From assembly GCA_037441565.1 (NCBI GenBank), contig JBBIRW010000001.1:124001-188000 (forward strand): a stretch of DNA of 64,000 bases, given 5' to 3'. Shown here one piece after another: positions 15,211-24,513 of the stretch. The position numbers were made by a program, and so were the translations under genes. Below the pieces are notes generated by a model that worked only from the letters and a program-made list of their open reading frames with translations, was not told the DNA's origin and ran no database searches. Position 1 is the stretch's first letter. Every line of letters begins with the position of its first letter. This DNA is from JBBIRW01 sp037441565 (lineage in GTDB: Bacteria; Desulfobacterota; JBBIRW01).

Positions 15211-16624
15211 TGTGAGGGATGAACTGAGCATCGATTATAATTTTGCGATGGCAAGATTTTTAGGTGATGATAATGGAATTACGGAAAGTGAGCTTCATCA
15301 ACTGGGAGATATATCATTGTCAATCCTTGAAGGGATAAAAAGGGAAAAGGGAAACATAGGTTTTCTGTCTCTACCCTTCAACAGGGGAGTTGTTGATGAA
15401 GTAAGGGATGTTGCCCTTTCTCTCTGGGCTGATATAGATGATTTTGTTGTTCTTGGAACAGGAGGATCAGCTCTTGGAGGGATTGCACTGTGGAATGCCA
15501 TGAGAGAGTATTCAATCTCTACGGAATCATCTGGTCAGGGCAAAAAGGTATACTTCCTTGATAATATAGATCCCTGGACATTTTCCTCCCGATTAAGAAT
15601 GATCAGGTGGGAAAAGGCTGCGGTAAATGTGATAAGTAAATCTGGAGCAACAACGGAAACGCTTGCCCAATTTATGATAATAAGGGAATTGCTTGAAAAA
15701 CATCTGGGCGAGGGATGGAGGCAGAGGGTAATAATAACAACCGATCCCGAAAGGGGTTTTCTGAGAAAGAAGGCAGCGGAAGAAAATTTGCGGATGCTTG
15801 AAATCCCTGAGAATGTTGGAGGAAGATTCTCCGTGCTGACTCCTGTTGGGCTTCTGCCTGCGATGATGATGGGTATACCCGTTGAGGAGTTGCTTGAGGG
15901 CTCTGCCTTTATGGATGGTTTCTGCTGGAAAAAAGAGTTCATGGATAACCCAGCGCTTCTTCTTTCTGTGCTCCTTTACCTTCTGGGAACCAGAAAAAGC
16001 AAAAACATCCTTATCTGTATGACTTATAGTGAGTCATTGATCGGGTTTGTAGATTGGTTCAGACAACTATGGGCAGAAAGTCTGGGGAAAAGGTTTGATG
16101 AGAAGGGGGATGAGGTAAGAACGGGTCAAACACCCATCCGTGCAGTAGGAACTGTGGATCAACATTCTCAGCTGCAGCTCTATTTAGAAGGACCTAAGAA
16201 TAAGGTGGTTCTTTTCTTTGCAATTGAAAATTATCCGGTTGATATAAATTTACCCGAATCCTTTAATGATGAGGAGGTAAAATACCTCAGGGGGAAAAGT
16301 CTGGGTGAACTGATCAATTATGAAAGGAAAGCAACAGAGATTTCTCTAACAAGGGCAGGCGTTCCAAATATCACGATAACGCTCTCATCAATCAATTCAT
16401 TCAGCATAGGGATGATGATCTATCTTATGGAATTTGTAACCATGCTTACTGGAAGGCTTCTCCATATAAATCCTTTCGACCAGCCAGCAGTTGAACAGAT
16501 TAAAACTTACACTTATGCATTATGTGGAAAAAATGGATATGAATCGATTAAGGATGATTTAGGCTTGTTTTTCTCCAGGAGAAGCGATATATATATTTGG
16601 AAGACAGGAATAGGGAGACAGTAG
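15203..16624 (+). CDS. pgi: glucose-6-phosphate isomerase
   Basis: This 473-residue phosphoglucose isomerase interconverts glucose 6-phosphate and fructose 6-phosphate. Sugar-phosphate-binding motifs include GTGGSALGG, ISKSGATTET and GTVDQHSQLQLYLEGP (signature 2 with the catalytic His region). NPFDQPAVEQIK supplies the C-terminal catalytic area. It is somewhat shorter than the 550-residue enterobacterial form, consistent with the compact bacterial type. Together with the FBP aldolase/phosphatase at 1504 it supports gluconeogenic flux to hexose phosphates. Its start codon lies within the end of the sirtuin gene. Confidence 0.95.
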   Translation: MNNVRDELSIDYNFAMARFLGDDNGITESELHQLGDISLSILEGIKREKGNIGFLSLPFNRGVVDEVRDVALSLWADIDDFVVLGTGGSALGGIALWNAMREYSISTESSGQGKKVYFLDNIDPWTFSSRLRMIRWEKAAVNVISKSGATTETLAQFMIIRELLEKHLGEGWRQRVIITTDPERGFLRKKAAEENLRMLEIPENVGGRFSVLTPVGLLPAMMMGIPVEELLEGSAFMDGFCWKKEFMDNPALLLSVLLYLLGTRKSKNILICMTYSESLIGFVDWFRQLWAESLGKRFDEKGDEVRTGQTPIRAVGTVDQHSQLQLYLEGPKNKVVLFFAIENYPVDINLPESFNDEEVKYLRGKSLGELINYERKATEISLTRAGVPNITITLSSINSFSIGMMIYLMEFVTMLTGRLLHINPFDQPAVEQIKTYTYALCGKNGYESIKDDLGLFFSRRSDIYIWKTGIGRQ

Positions 16625-16662
16625 CATGCTTCACAATATGAATATCCTATGGAGGTGTGGGG

Positions 16663-17193
16663 ATGGGAATAGGAAGAAAGAAGGAGGTTAATAAAAAAGT
16701 GGTCGATCTTTTTGAAACAGCAATGAATCTCGAGATAACAGGTCTCAAAAATTATATCAGATTTGCAAGGGAAACCGAAAATATTTCCGGTAAAAATATG
16801 TTTATTATACTTGCAAATGATGAACTGGATCACTATTTGTTGCTAAAAGGACTGAAGGAAAAATATATAGAATACAGGAAGTTCTCGTCGCACGAGATAT
16901 CGTCATCAATTGTAGAAAGGCTTTTTCCCAAAATCTCTGAAGTTTCGAAGAGTGAGAAGTCAAAGATAACGGATCTTGATGCATTAAATCTTGCTTTGAA
17001 GCTTGAAGAAAATTCAAGAGAATTCTATCTTGGCGAGTCAAAAAAGACAAAAGATCCAAATCTTAAGGATGCCTTTGAGAAACTTGCACAGATAGAGGAT
17101 GGGCATTACAGATTAATTAGAGCAGAAATTGATAGCATCACAAAAAGTGGATTCTGGATGGATATTCCTGAATTTACAGTTGAAACACCATAG
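16663..17193 (+). CDS. ferritin-like (rubrerythrin-type) diiron protein without rubredoxin domain
   Basis: This 176-residue four-helix protein has two Glu...ExxH half-sites: ETAMNLEI with ELDHYLL, and LEENSREFY with EDGHYRL. This is the diiron pattern of rubrerythrin and YciE-like erythrins, used in peroxide reduction or iron handling. There is no C-terminal CxxC rubredoxin domain, so it must take electrons from another carrier or have a different role. The ATG is chosen because GGAGG lies 7 nt upstream; a GTG two codons earlier lacks spacing. It ends 7 nt from a convergent hydrolase gene. Confidence 0.82.
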   Translation: MGIGRKKEVNKKVVDLFETAMNLEITGLKNYIRFARETENISGKNMFIILANDELDHYLLLKGLKEKYIEYRKFSSHEISSSIVERLFPKISEVSKSEKSKITDLDALNLALKLEENSREFYLGESKKTKDPNLKDAFEKLAQIEDGHYRLIRAEIDSITKSGFWMDIPEFTVETP

Positions 17194-17200
17194 TATCCAT

Positions 17201-18385
17201 TCATGAGGTCCAGTAGCTGTAAAATTGAAGCAGAACATTATAGAACCACTTGCGAGCAACCACTGAAAATGCGCAGTGTCCTCCCTTCTCTGTGATCCAG
17301 ACCCTTATCATGGGATTTTTTCCGACACTGTTTCTGAAAGTGGATGCCTGCTCAGCAGGGATTATCGGGTCATCTTTGCTGTGAAGAATAAGCACAGGTG
17401 CCTTTATCTCATCAATAAAATGGAAAGGATCCGCCTTCTTTATAAGCTCATCGAAGGATATGGAATATTGCGCACAGCTTCGTTTCAAGATGTAGTCCCT
17501 GAAATTATCATAAGGCGGGTATATTCCATCACTTTTCATCTTTGATCTGAAGGCCATCCTGTAAAGGTAGTAGGCAAATATAAACCCGTCAAACCATGGG
17601 GGTTTAGTAGAGATTCTTTCAATGGATCTCCTTACATCAAGCGGGGGGCTTAAGGCAATAACCCCTCCCTTGAAAAGCTCTCCGTTTCTGGATGCATTTA
17701 ACACATAAAGACCGCCAAGGCTGAAGCCCAAAAGGCAGACATAACTTACCTTGCCTGTATCAAGGAGGAATGATGCAGCCCTCTCAATATCTCCTTTTTC
17801 CATTAGTCCCACACTGCTTGGTTTTGTATTTACCCTTAAGGTATCGCCAAAATCCCTGAGATCGATAACCATGACGTGAAATCCCCAATTATAGAATGCC
17901 CTCAGTGCTATATCCCTTACATATTGAAAATTTTTTGTGCAAAGAAGCCCATGGAGTATTAATAGTGCCGGCCTTTTTATATTGTCTGGATAGAGAGCGC
18001 AGAGCGAAGAAAAGGGATATCCATCTTCACCCTTAAGGAGTAAATGCCTGAATTGCCTGGGATAAGGATATAGAAATGTGGAGACAGATCTTTTTGTTGA
18101 AATGAGAAATGGAATAAGGTCGGGCAGATGCTTTAATGCTGTGCTTAATATCCCGGGGATGGGAAGGGGTTTTAAAGGTATATTTTCGAGCAGACCCATT
18201 ACCTCTTCCATTGTTTTTTCTGACTTTTTCGGAGCTATGGGTTGCTTTACAGCTATAAGTTTAGGAGGGAAGGGATTTGTGAAGAAGCGAGAAAGGATTG
18301 ATCCAGCTGCCCAGAGTATTAAAAAAGGTATGGAAAGGATCGACATAAGTATCGGAATTATCCTGTGGAAAAGGTGCATAGTCAT
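17201..18385 (-). CDS. alpha/beta hydrolase, probable YheT/embryogenesis-associated type
   Basis: This 394-residue protein has an N-terminal hydrophobic segment (residues about 10-30, LMSILSIPFLILWAAG) and an alpha/beta hydrolase domain. The nucleophile elbow is LLGFSLGG (GxSxG), the acid is probably Asp in LHSKDDPIIP, and the His lies in KGGHCAF. The HG motif LLILHGLLC forms the oxyanion region. The membrane segment suggests association with the inner membrane. Substrate is unknown. It is the only minus-strand gene in its neighbourhood. Confidence 0.85.
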   Translation of the reverse strand: MTMHLFHRIIPILMSILSIPFLILWAAGSILSRFFTNPFPPKLIAVKQPIAPKKSEKTMEEVMGLLENIPLKPLPIPGILSTALKHLPDLIPFLISTKRSVSTFLYPYPRQFRHLLLKGEDGYPFSSLCALYPDNIKRPALLILHGLLCTKNFQYVRDIALRAFYNWGFHVMVIDLRDFGDTLRVNTKPSSVGLMEKGDIERAASFLLDTGKVSYVCLLGFSLGGLYVLNASRNGELFKGGVIALSPPLDVRRSIERISTKPPWFDGFIFAYYLYRMAFRSKMKSDGIYPPYDNFRDYILKRSCAQYSISFDELIKKADPFHFIDEIKAPVLILHSKDDPIIPAEQASTFRNSVGKNPMIRVWITEKGGHCAFSVVARKWFYNVLLQFYSYWTS

Positions 18386-18443
18386 TCACTAAGTTGAAAA
18401 CAGAAGGATTTTTTGATAATCTCATAAGATAATTAATCAGAAT

Positions 18444-19391
18444 ATGGGGAAAAATCAAGGTTTTCCATTTTATGGAAGCAGCCAGCCAGTAATTTTCCTG
18501 ATAGCCCCTACTGCAACTGGAAAATCGGAACTTGCAATGGAGGTTGCAATCAGGTTTAATGCTGAAATTGTTAATTGTGATTCTCAACAGGTTTACAAAT
18601 TTATGGATATAGGGAGCGCAAAGCCCTCTAAAAGGGAAAGGGAGGCTGTTAGACATCATCTCATAGATGTTGTTCCTCCTGATGAGGATTTCAATGCGGG
18701 TAAATTCGCATCAATGGCAAGGGAAGCTGTAAAGGATATTGTTGATAGAGGGAAAAAGGTTATTGTTGTTTGTGGATGCGGATTATATATGAAGGCATTG
18801 CTTGAAGGCCTCTCGCCATGCCCTCAGGGGAAACCAGCATTGAGAACAGAACTTAATGATATCTGGAAAAATGACCCACATTCCATCTATGAAAAGCTGA
18901 CGAAGATTGATCCTGTTTCAGCATCGCGCATCCACAAGAATGATAAACAGAGGATTATAAGGGCTTTGGAAATCTACTATACTGCTGGATTGCCTGCAAG
19001 CGAGTTATTTTTAGTACCATCAGAGGATCCATTCCCTTTCCCATATGTAAAATTTGGTCTTCTCATGGAAAGATCCCTGCTTTATAAAAGGATTGAGGAG
19101 AGGGTGGATAGGATGATGGAGATGGGGTTTCTTGAAGAAGTAAAAGGTCTTGTTCAGAAAGGTCTTAATCCTTCATATAATTCTATGAGGGCGATAGGCT
19201 ACAGGCATCTTTATCTTCGTCTTATGGGTGAGTTGGACTTGGATGAGGCGGTAAGATTGATTAAAAGGGATACAAAAAGGTATGCAAAGAGACAGCTTAC
19301 CTGGTTCAGGAGGGATCCGGAAATAAAATGGTTTCTCTATCCTGATGAGAAGGATGAGGTTATAAAAAATATTGATGCCTTATGGCATTGA
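18444..19391 (+). CDS. miaA: tRNA dimethylallyltransferase
   Basis: This 315-residue enzyme isopentenylates A37 of tRNAs that read U-starting codons. The substrate-binding motif DSQQVYK with MDIGSAKPS and the GCGLYMKALLEG segment are diagnostic. The P-loop reads APTATGKS, with Ala replacing the usual first Gly of GPTxxGK(S/T). The start codon has no clear ribosome-binding site. It begins the long plus-strand housekeeping run, 16 nt before accA. Confidence 0.94.
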   Translation: MGKNQGFPFYGSSQPVIFLIAPTATGKSELAMEVAIRFNAEIVNCDSQQVYKFMDIGSAKPSKREREAVRHHLIDVVPPDEDFNAGKFASMAREAVKDIVDRGKKVIVVCGCGLYMKALLEGLSPCPQGKPALRTELNDIWKNDPHSIYEKLTKIDPVSASRIHKNDKQRIIRALEIYYTAGLPASELFLVPSEDPFPFPYVKFGLLMERSLLYKRIEERVDRMMEMGFLEEVKGLVQKGLNPSYNSMRAIGYRHLYLRLMGELDLDEAVRLIKRDTKRYAKRQLTWFRRDPEIKWFLYPDEKDEVIKNIDALWH

Positions 19392-19406
19392 TGAAAGGGG
19401 GTTTGT

Positions 19407-20375
19407 GTGAGGGTTTATCTTGAATTTGAAAAGCCCATCGAGGAAATTGAAAGAAAAATAGATGAATTGAGGCAGTTTTCCTCAGAGAATGAAGAGCAGA
19501 TAAGGAAGGAGGTAGAAAAGCTTCGAAAGAAGATGGTAAGGCTTCAGGAGGAGATCTTCTCCAATCTTACTCCGTGGCAGAAAACCCTGCTTTCCAGGCA
19601 TCCGAACAGGCCCTATACAATGGATTATATAGCGATGCTCTTTGAGGAATTTGTTGAACTTCATGGTGATAGACTCTTCAGGGATGATCCTGCAATTATC
19701 GGTGGTCTTGCAAGGTTTAACGGTCAGACAGTTATGGTGGTAGGGCATCAGAAGGGAAGAACAACAAAAGAAAAGTTGCATAGAAATTTCGGTATGGCTC
19801 ATCCTGAGGGATATAGAAAGGCATTAAGATTGATGAAGCTGGCGGAAAGCTTCAGGAAACCCATTATTTCATTTATCGATACACCTGGCGCTTATCCAGG
19901 CATAGGGGCTGAGGAGAGGGGACAAGCAGAGGCCATTGCGGTTAATCTAAGGGAGATGGCCTCACTCAAGGTTCCTATCATTATAGCTGTAATAGGTGAG
20001 GGGGGCAGCGGAGGTGCGCTTGCAATAGGGGTTGGTGACAGGATTCTCATGATGGAGTATGCGATCTATTCTGTTATTTCGCCTGAGGGATGTGCATCAA
20101 TTTTATGGAGGGATGCTGCCAGGGCACCGGAGGCTGCAAGCGCAATGAAGATTACAGCACATGATCTCATGGAGCTTGGTGTTATTGATGAGATTGTGAA
20201 GGAACCACTTGGTGGAGCGCATTCAAATCCTGAAGATGCTACAAGGAATCTAAAGAAGGCAATCGAAAAACATTTGAACGAATTGATGGAAATTCCTTTT
20301 GATGAGCTTCCACTTCTGAGATACAAAAAATACAAAGCAATGGGGGCATTCTATGAAGGAAATACAGATAGATGA
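19407..20375 (+). CDS. accA: acetyl-CoA carboxylase carboxyltransferase subunit alpha
   Basis: This 322-residue subunit transfers the carboxyl group from biotin to acetyl-CoA in the first step of fatty acid synthesis, working with AccD. The N-terminal coiled coil (LEFEKPIEEIERKIDELRQF), the GDRLFRDDPAIIGG segment, and the crotonase-fold oxyanion motifs GEGGSGGALAIG and ISPEGCASILWRD are typical. It starts with GTG after AAAGGGGG. The 3' end overlaps the chorismate mutase gene by 23 nt. Confidence 0.96.
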   Translation: MRVYLEFEKPIEEIERKIDELRQFSSENEEQIRKEVEKLRKKMVRLQEEIFSNLTPWQKTLLSRHPNRPYTMDYIAMLFEEFVELHGDRLFRDDPAIIGGLARFNGQTVMVVGHQKGRTTKEKLHRNFGMAHPEGYRKALRLMKLAESFRKPIISFIDTPGAYPGIGAEERGQAEAIAVNLREMASLKVPIIIAVIGEGGSGGALAIGVGDRILMMEYAIYSVISPEGCASILWRDAARAPEAASAMKITAHDLMELGVIDEIVKEPLGGAHSNPEDATRNLKKAIEKHLNELMEIPFDELPLLRYKKYKAMGAFYEGNTDR

Positions 20376-21438
20376 GGAGATAAAAAGATTGAGAAAAAAA
20401 ATTGATGAGATTGATGATTCAATTCTCGATCTTCTTAATAAAAGAGCTGAAATCGTTATCGAGATCGGAAGGATAAAAACAAATTACAATCAGGAGTTTT
20501 ATGTTCCGGCAAGGGAACAGGAGATATACGAAAGGCTTATGAATAAGAATACAGGACCATTTCCAAGCGAGGCGTTAAAATCTGTTTACAGGGAGATCCT
20601 TTCTGCATCACTTGCACTTGAGAAGCCGCTAAGAATCGCATTCCTGGGACCAAAGGCTACATTCACACATGTTGCCTGCATAAATAGGTTTGGCCTCTCT
20701 GCTGAATATATAATGGCAAGAGGGATTCCTGAAGTATTTGATGTTGTGGAAAGGGGTGGTGCTGATTTTGGTGTTGTTCCTGTTGAAAATTCAACAGAAG
20801 GTGTTGTTAACCACACACTTGATATGTTTCTTGAATCTAATATTAATATATGTGGTGAGATTCTTCTTGAAGTCTCTCATGATTTACTTTCGAAAACAGG
20901 CAGAGCACAGGATATAAAAAGAATATATTCTCATCCACATGCGATTGCTCAATGCAGGAAATGGCTTGAGACCAACATGCCTGATATACCTGTTATTGAT
21001 GTTGCTTCAACTGCAGCAGCTGCACAGATGGCATCCGAGGATCCGAAGAGCGCTGCAATAGCAAGTGAATTTGCCGGTCTTTTATATGATTTACGCGTTG
21101 TTTACAGAAAGATAGAAGACAATATAAACAATTTTACAAGATTTCTGGTGATTGGAAAAAAGATCCCTGAAAGAACAGGAAAGGATAAAACATCGATACT
21201 TTTTTCTGTTAAGGATGAAGTGGGAGCACTTTACAGAATGCTCGAGCCATTTGCAAAGAATAACATAAATCTTACAAAGATAGAATCAAGGCCAAACAAG
21301 ACAAAAGCCTGGGATTATGTTTTCTTTTTAGATCTTGAGGGACATATTGAAGATGAAGCAGTTAAAAGGGCAGTTGATGAACTGAAAGAAAGGTGCACAT
21401 TTTTAAAGATACTCGGTTCATATCCAAGGGTTATGTAA
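20353..21438 (+). CDS. pheA: bifunctional chorismate mutase/prephenate dehydratase (P-protein)
   Basis: This 361-residue enzyme makes phenylpyruvate from chorismate. An AroQ-type chorismate mutase domain occupies residues 1-90 (IDEIDDSILDLLNKRAEI). The prephenate dehydratase domain follows (FLGPKATFTHVAC, VPVENSTEGVV and the catalytic NNFTRF). A C-terminal ACT domain carries the ESRP motif (LTKIESRPNK) that binds phenylalanine for feedback inhibition. It opens an aromatic amino acid block with hisC, aroF, tyrA and aroA. Confidence 0.96.
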   Translation: MKEIQIDEEIKRLRKKIDEIDDSILDLLNKRAEIVIEIGRIKTNYNQEFYVPAREQEIYERLMNKNTGPFPSEALKSVYREILSASLALEKPLRIAFLGPKATFTHVACINRFGLSAEYIMARGIPEVFDVVERGGADFGVVPVENSTEGVVNHTLDMFLESNINICGEILLEVSHDLLSKTGRAQDIKRIYSHPHAIAQCRKWLETNMPDIPVIDVASTAAAAQMASEDPKSAAIASEFAGLLYDLRVVYRKIEDNINNFTRFLVIGKKIPERTGKDKTSILFSVKDEVGALYRMLEPFAKNNINLTKIESRPNKTKAWDYVFFLDLEGHIEDEAVKRAVDELKERCTFLKILGSYPRVM

Positions 21439-21460
21439 TCTGATTAAGGGGGGCGTTTAA

Positions 21461-22558
21461 ATGAAAAAACTAGTTGAAAAGAATATCGAGGAATTGGTTC
21501 CATATCAACCCGGGAAACCAATAGAGGAGCTGGAGCGTGAGCTTGGAATAAGCGGAACTGTTAAACTGGCTTCAAATGAAAATCCTGTCGGACCCTCAAG
21601 AAAAGCAATTGAGGGCATAATCAAAGAGCTCCATAAATTGAACAGATATCCTGATGGGGGTTGCTATTATCTTAAGAAGAAGCTTGCAGCTAAGCTGGGA
21701 TTTAAAGAGGAGAATATAATCTTTGGAAACGGTTCAAATGAAATAATAGAACTAATTGTTAGAACCTTTATGAAGAAGGATGATCAAGTTATTATGGCTG
21801 ATCCTTCATTTGTTGTTTATAAACTCATTGTTAAGGCGGCAAATGGCATTTCAGTGCCTGTTCCTTTAAAGAACTTTTGTATAGATCTTGATGGAATACT
21901 TGGGGCAGTGACCGACAAAACCAGGATTATATTCCTTGCAAATCCTAACAATCCAACGGGAACCATTTTTAGAAAGAAGGAGTTCGAAAGATTTCTTTCA
22001 TCGGTTCCCGAAGACATCATAACTGTTATCGATGAAGCATATGCTGAATATGTAACTGATTCAGAATTCCCTGATTCTTTGCGTTACCAGAATGGGAAGA
22101 GAAATCTCATTACACTCAGAACATTTTCAAAAATTTACGGACTTGCTGGATTGAGAATTGGTTATGGGATTGCTAAACCGGAGATAATTGAATATATGAA
22201 CAGGGTAAGACAGCCCTTTAATGTTAATTCTCTTGCTCAGATAGGTGCATTTTATGCACTCGATGATGATGAGCATGTTCTTTTATCACAGGAAGTTAAT
22301 AGAAAAGGGCTTGAATATCTTTATTCCGAGCTGGATAAGATGGGTATTGAATATATAAGGACCCAGGCAAATTTTTTCCTGATAAATGTTAAAGCAGATG
22401 GTCATCTTGTATATAAGATGCTTCAGAAGGAAGGAGTTATTGTAAGACCTATGGGGGGATTTGGTTTGAAGGAATTTATAAGGGTTACAGTGGGATTGGC
22501 CGCAGAGAATGAGAAGTTTATAAAGGCATTGAAAAAAGTTTTATCTGAGATCAAATAA
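21461..22558 (+). CDS. hisC: histidinol-phosphate/aromatic aminotransferase
   Basis: This 365-residue PLP enzyme of fold type I is annotated HisC by sequence type, but its place in the aromatic operon suggests it also or mainly transaminates phenylpyruvate and hydroxyphenylpyruvate. Motifs are LASNENPVGPS, NPNNPTGT and VIDEAYAEY, with the PLP lysine in TFSKIYGLAGLRIGYG. Ribosome-binding site AAGGGGG lies 10 nt upstream. Confidence 0.92.
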   Translation: MKKLVEKNIEELVPYQPGKPIEELERELGISGTVKLASNENPVGPSRKAIEGIIKELHKLNRYPDGGCYYLKKKLAAKLGFKEENIIFGNGSNEIIELIVRTFMKKDDQVIMADPSFVVYKLIVKAANGISVPVPLKNFCIDLDGILGAVTDKTRIIFLANPNNPTGTIFRKKEFERFLSSVPEDIITVIDEAYAEYVTDSEFPDSLRYQNGKRNLITLRTFSKIYGLAGLRIGYGIAKPEIIEYMNRVRQPFNVNSLAQIGAFYALDDDEHVLLSQEVNRKGLEYLYSELDKMGIEYIRTQANFFLINVKADGHLVYKMLQKEGVIVRPMGGFGLKEFIRVTVGLAAENEKFIKALKKVLSEIK

Positions 22559-22585
22559 CATAAAACAAAAATAGGGGATAATAAA

Positions 22586-23599
22586 ATGATAATTGTTTTA
22601 AAACCTGACGCAACAAAAGATGATCTAAAAAGGATAGTTGAGCGACTGGAAAGCCTTGGTTTAAAAGCTCATATTTCAAAGGGGAAATTCAGGACAATAA
22701 TTGGGGCTGTCGGGGACGAAGCTATTTTGCAGGGTGAGCCCCTTGAGGTGATGCCTGGTGTAGAAAAGGTTCTTCCCATCCTTAAGCCATTCAAGCTCGT
22801 AAGCAGGGAATTTAAATCAGAGCCCACTGTGATAAGGGTCAATGGGTTAAAAATTGGTTCAAAAAAGGTCCATGTAATTGCAGGTCCCTGCGCGGTCGAA
22901 AACAAAGAGATGATTGTGGAGATTGCAAAGTATGTCAAAAAAGCAGGTGCAACAATATTGAGGGGCGGTGCTTTTAAACCAAGAACATCGCCTTACAGCT
23001 TTCAGGGGCTTGGCGTTGAAGGGCTCAAATATCTCCGTGAGGCAAAAAGGCTTACAGGTATGCCTGTTATTACAGAGGTAATGGATCCAAGGGATATAGA
23101 AGATGTCTGTGAATATGCAGATATAGTTCAGATTGGGGCAAGGAATATGCAGAACTTCAGGCTTCTGAAAGAGATCGGTCTTACGAAAATGCCAGTAATG
23201 CTTAAGAGAGGATTAAGTGCAACAATTCAAGAATGGCTTATGTCCGCAGAGTATATCGTTTCTCAGGGAAATAACAATGTAATTCTCTGTGAAAGAGGGA
23301 TAAGAACCTTTGAAACAGCAACAAGAAATACACTTGATCTAAGCGCTATCCCTGTCGTTAAACAATTGAGCCACCTTCCAATATTTGTGGATCCAAGCCA
23401 TGGGGTTGGAAGGTGGGACCTGATAGAGCCGATGACTATGGCTGCAATTGCAGCAGGTGCTGATGGTGTGATGGTTGAGGTTCATAATCAACCCGAAAAG
23501 GCTTTATGTGATGGACCCCAAGCACTTAAACCTGATAGATTCCTGGAGCTTATGAAGGCCATTAAGAAGATTGCAAAGGTTGTTGGAAGGGATCTTTAA
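22586..23599 (+). CDS. aroF: 3-deoxy-7-phosphoheptulonate (DAHP) synthase, type I beta
   Basis: This 337-residue enzyme condenses phosphoenolpyruvate with erythrose 4-phosphate, the first step of the shikimate pathway. Residues 1-70 form the ferredoxin-like N-terminal regulatory domain found in the Thermotoga-type enzyme. The TIM barrel contains AGPCAVENKEM, GGAFKPRTSPYSFQG, KRGLSATIQEW and DPSHGVGRWD (metal ligands). It is followed directly (1-nt overlap) by tyrA. Confidence 0.96.
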   Translation: MIIVLKPDATKDDLKRIVERLESLGLKAHISKGKFRTIIGAVGDEAILQGEPLEVMPGVEKVLPILKPFKLVSREFKSEPTVIRVNGLKIGSKKVHVIAGPCAVENKEMIVEIAKYVKKAGATILRGGAFKPRTSPYSFQGLGVEGLKYLREAKRLTGMPVITEVMDPRDIEDVCEYADIVQIGARNMQNFRLLKEIGLTKMPVMLKRGLSATIQEWLMSAEYIVSQGNNNVILCERGIRTFETATRNTLDLSAIPVVKQLSHLPIFVDPSHGVGRWDLIEPMTMAAIAAGADGVMVEVHNQPEKALCDGPQALKPDRFLELMKAIKKIAKVVGRDL

Positions 23600-24513
23600 T
23601 GGATGAATTTATTGTTGATACAGCTACGATTGTTGGACTTGGCTTGATAGGAGGTTCAATTGCAAAGGCTGCAAGCGAAAGAAAGATTTTCAGAAGAATA
23701 TTCGCAGTTGATATAAACAGGGAGACATTAAAGAAGATAGAAGAGGTAGGAATTGCGGAAAAGGTTACAAATAATATTTTTGATGTAATTGATGAAACAG
23801 ATTTACTGATTCTATCAACACCTCCTGAACAGATAACAAAGGTTGCAAAGGAAATTTTAAGAAAAACAACTGCTGGATTTGTATTGACCGATGTTGGAAG
23901 CATAAAAAGAAGGATTGTAGAGGAGGTTGAATGCGAAATTTCGTCCAATGTAAGTTTTATCGGTGGGCACCCGCTGGCAGGAACAGAATTTTCAGGCTTT
24001 GATGCATCCTTTTCCACACTGTTTGATGGAAAGATCTGTGTGCTTACACCAACTGAAAAAACGAATCCTGATGCATTGAATATAGTAAAGGAGATGTGGA
24101 AGAGGCTTGGAAGCTCTGTTGTTGAGATGGATCCAGTTGAACATGACAGGATATTTGCAATGGTCAGCCATCTTCCACATGTTCTTGCATATACGATAGT
24201 AAATACAGTTGCCAATTCAGAGGAATACTGTGGGGAACTTTTCCGGTTTACAGGGGCGGGCTTCAGGGATTTTACAAGGATCGCATCAAGCGATCCTATA
24301 ATGTGGAGGGATATATGTATCCTTAACAGGGACAATATCCTTTATGCAATAGAATCTTTTGAAAAGGAATTGGAGAATATGAAAAAGGCTATAAGAGAGG
24401 GTAATAGGGAGCTGCTGAGAAAAACATTTGCAGCCTCAAAGAAGGCAAGGGATGCAACCATTAGAGGTTTAATAAATGGAGAGTTTAAGGCTTGGGAGAG
24501 CGAGGAGGATTGA
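23599..24513 (+). CDS. tyrA: prephenate dehydrogenase
   Basis: This 304-residue enzyme oxidatively decarboxylates prephenate to hydroxyphenylpyruvate. The NAD motif is GLGLIGGSIAKA, and the catalytic His region reads FIGGHPLAGTEFSG with MVSHLPHVLAY. It lacks a C-terminal ACT domain, so it is the short form and tyrosine inhibition would act through other sites. The 3' end overlaps aroA by 38 nt. Confidence 0.95.
   Translation: MDEFIVDTATIVGLGLIGGSIAKAASERKIFRRIFAVDINRETLKKIEEVGIAEKVTNNIFDVIDETDLLILSTPPEQITKVAKEILRKTTAGFVLTDVGSIKRRIVEEVECEISSNVSFIGGHPLAGTEFSGFDASFSTLFDGKICVLTPTEKTNPDALNIVKEMWKRLGSSVVEMDPVEHDRIFAMVSHLPHVLAYTIVNTVANSEEYCGELFRFTGAGFRDFTRIASSDPIMWRDICILNRDNILYAIESFEKELENMKKAIREGNRELLRKTFAASKKARDATIRGLINGEFKAWESEED

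Noticed and set aside
16625..16662. A hidden short gene between pgi and the ferritin-like gene
   Set aside because: The 38 nt hold only the ribosome-binding site and no open frame.
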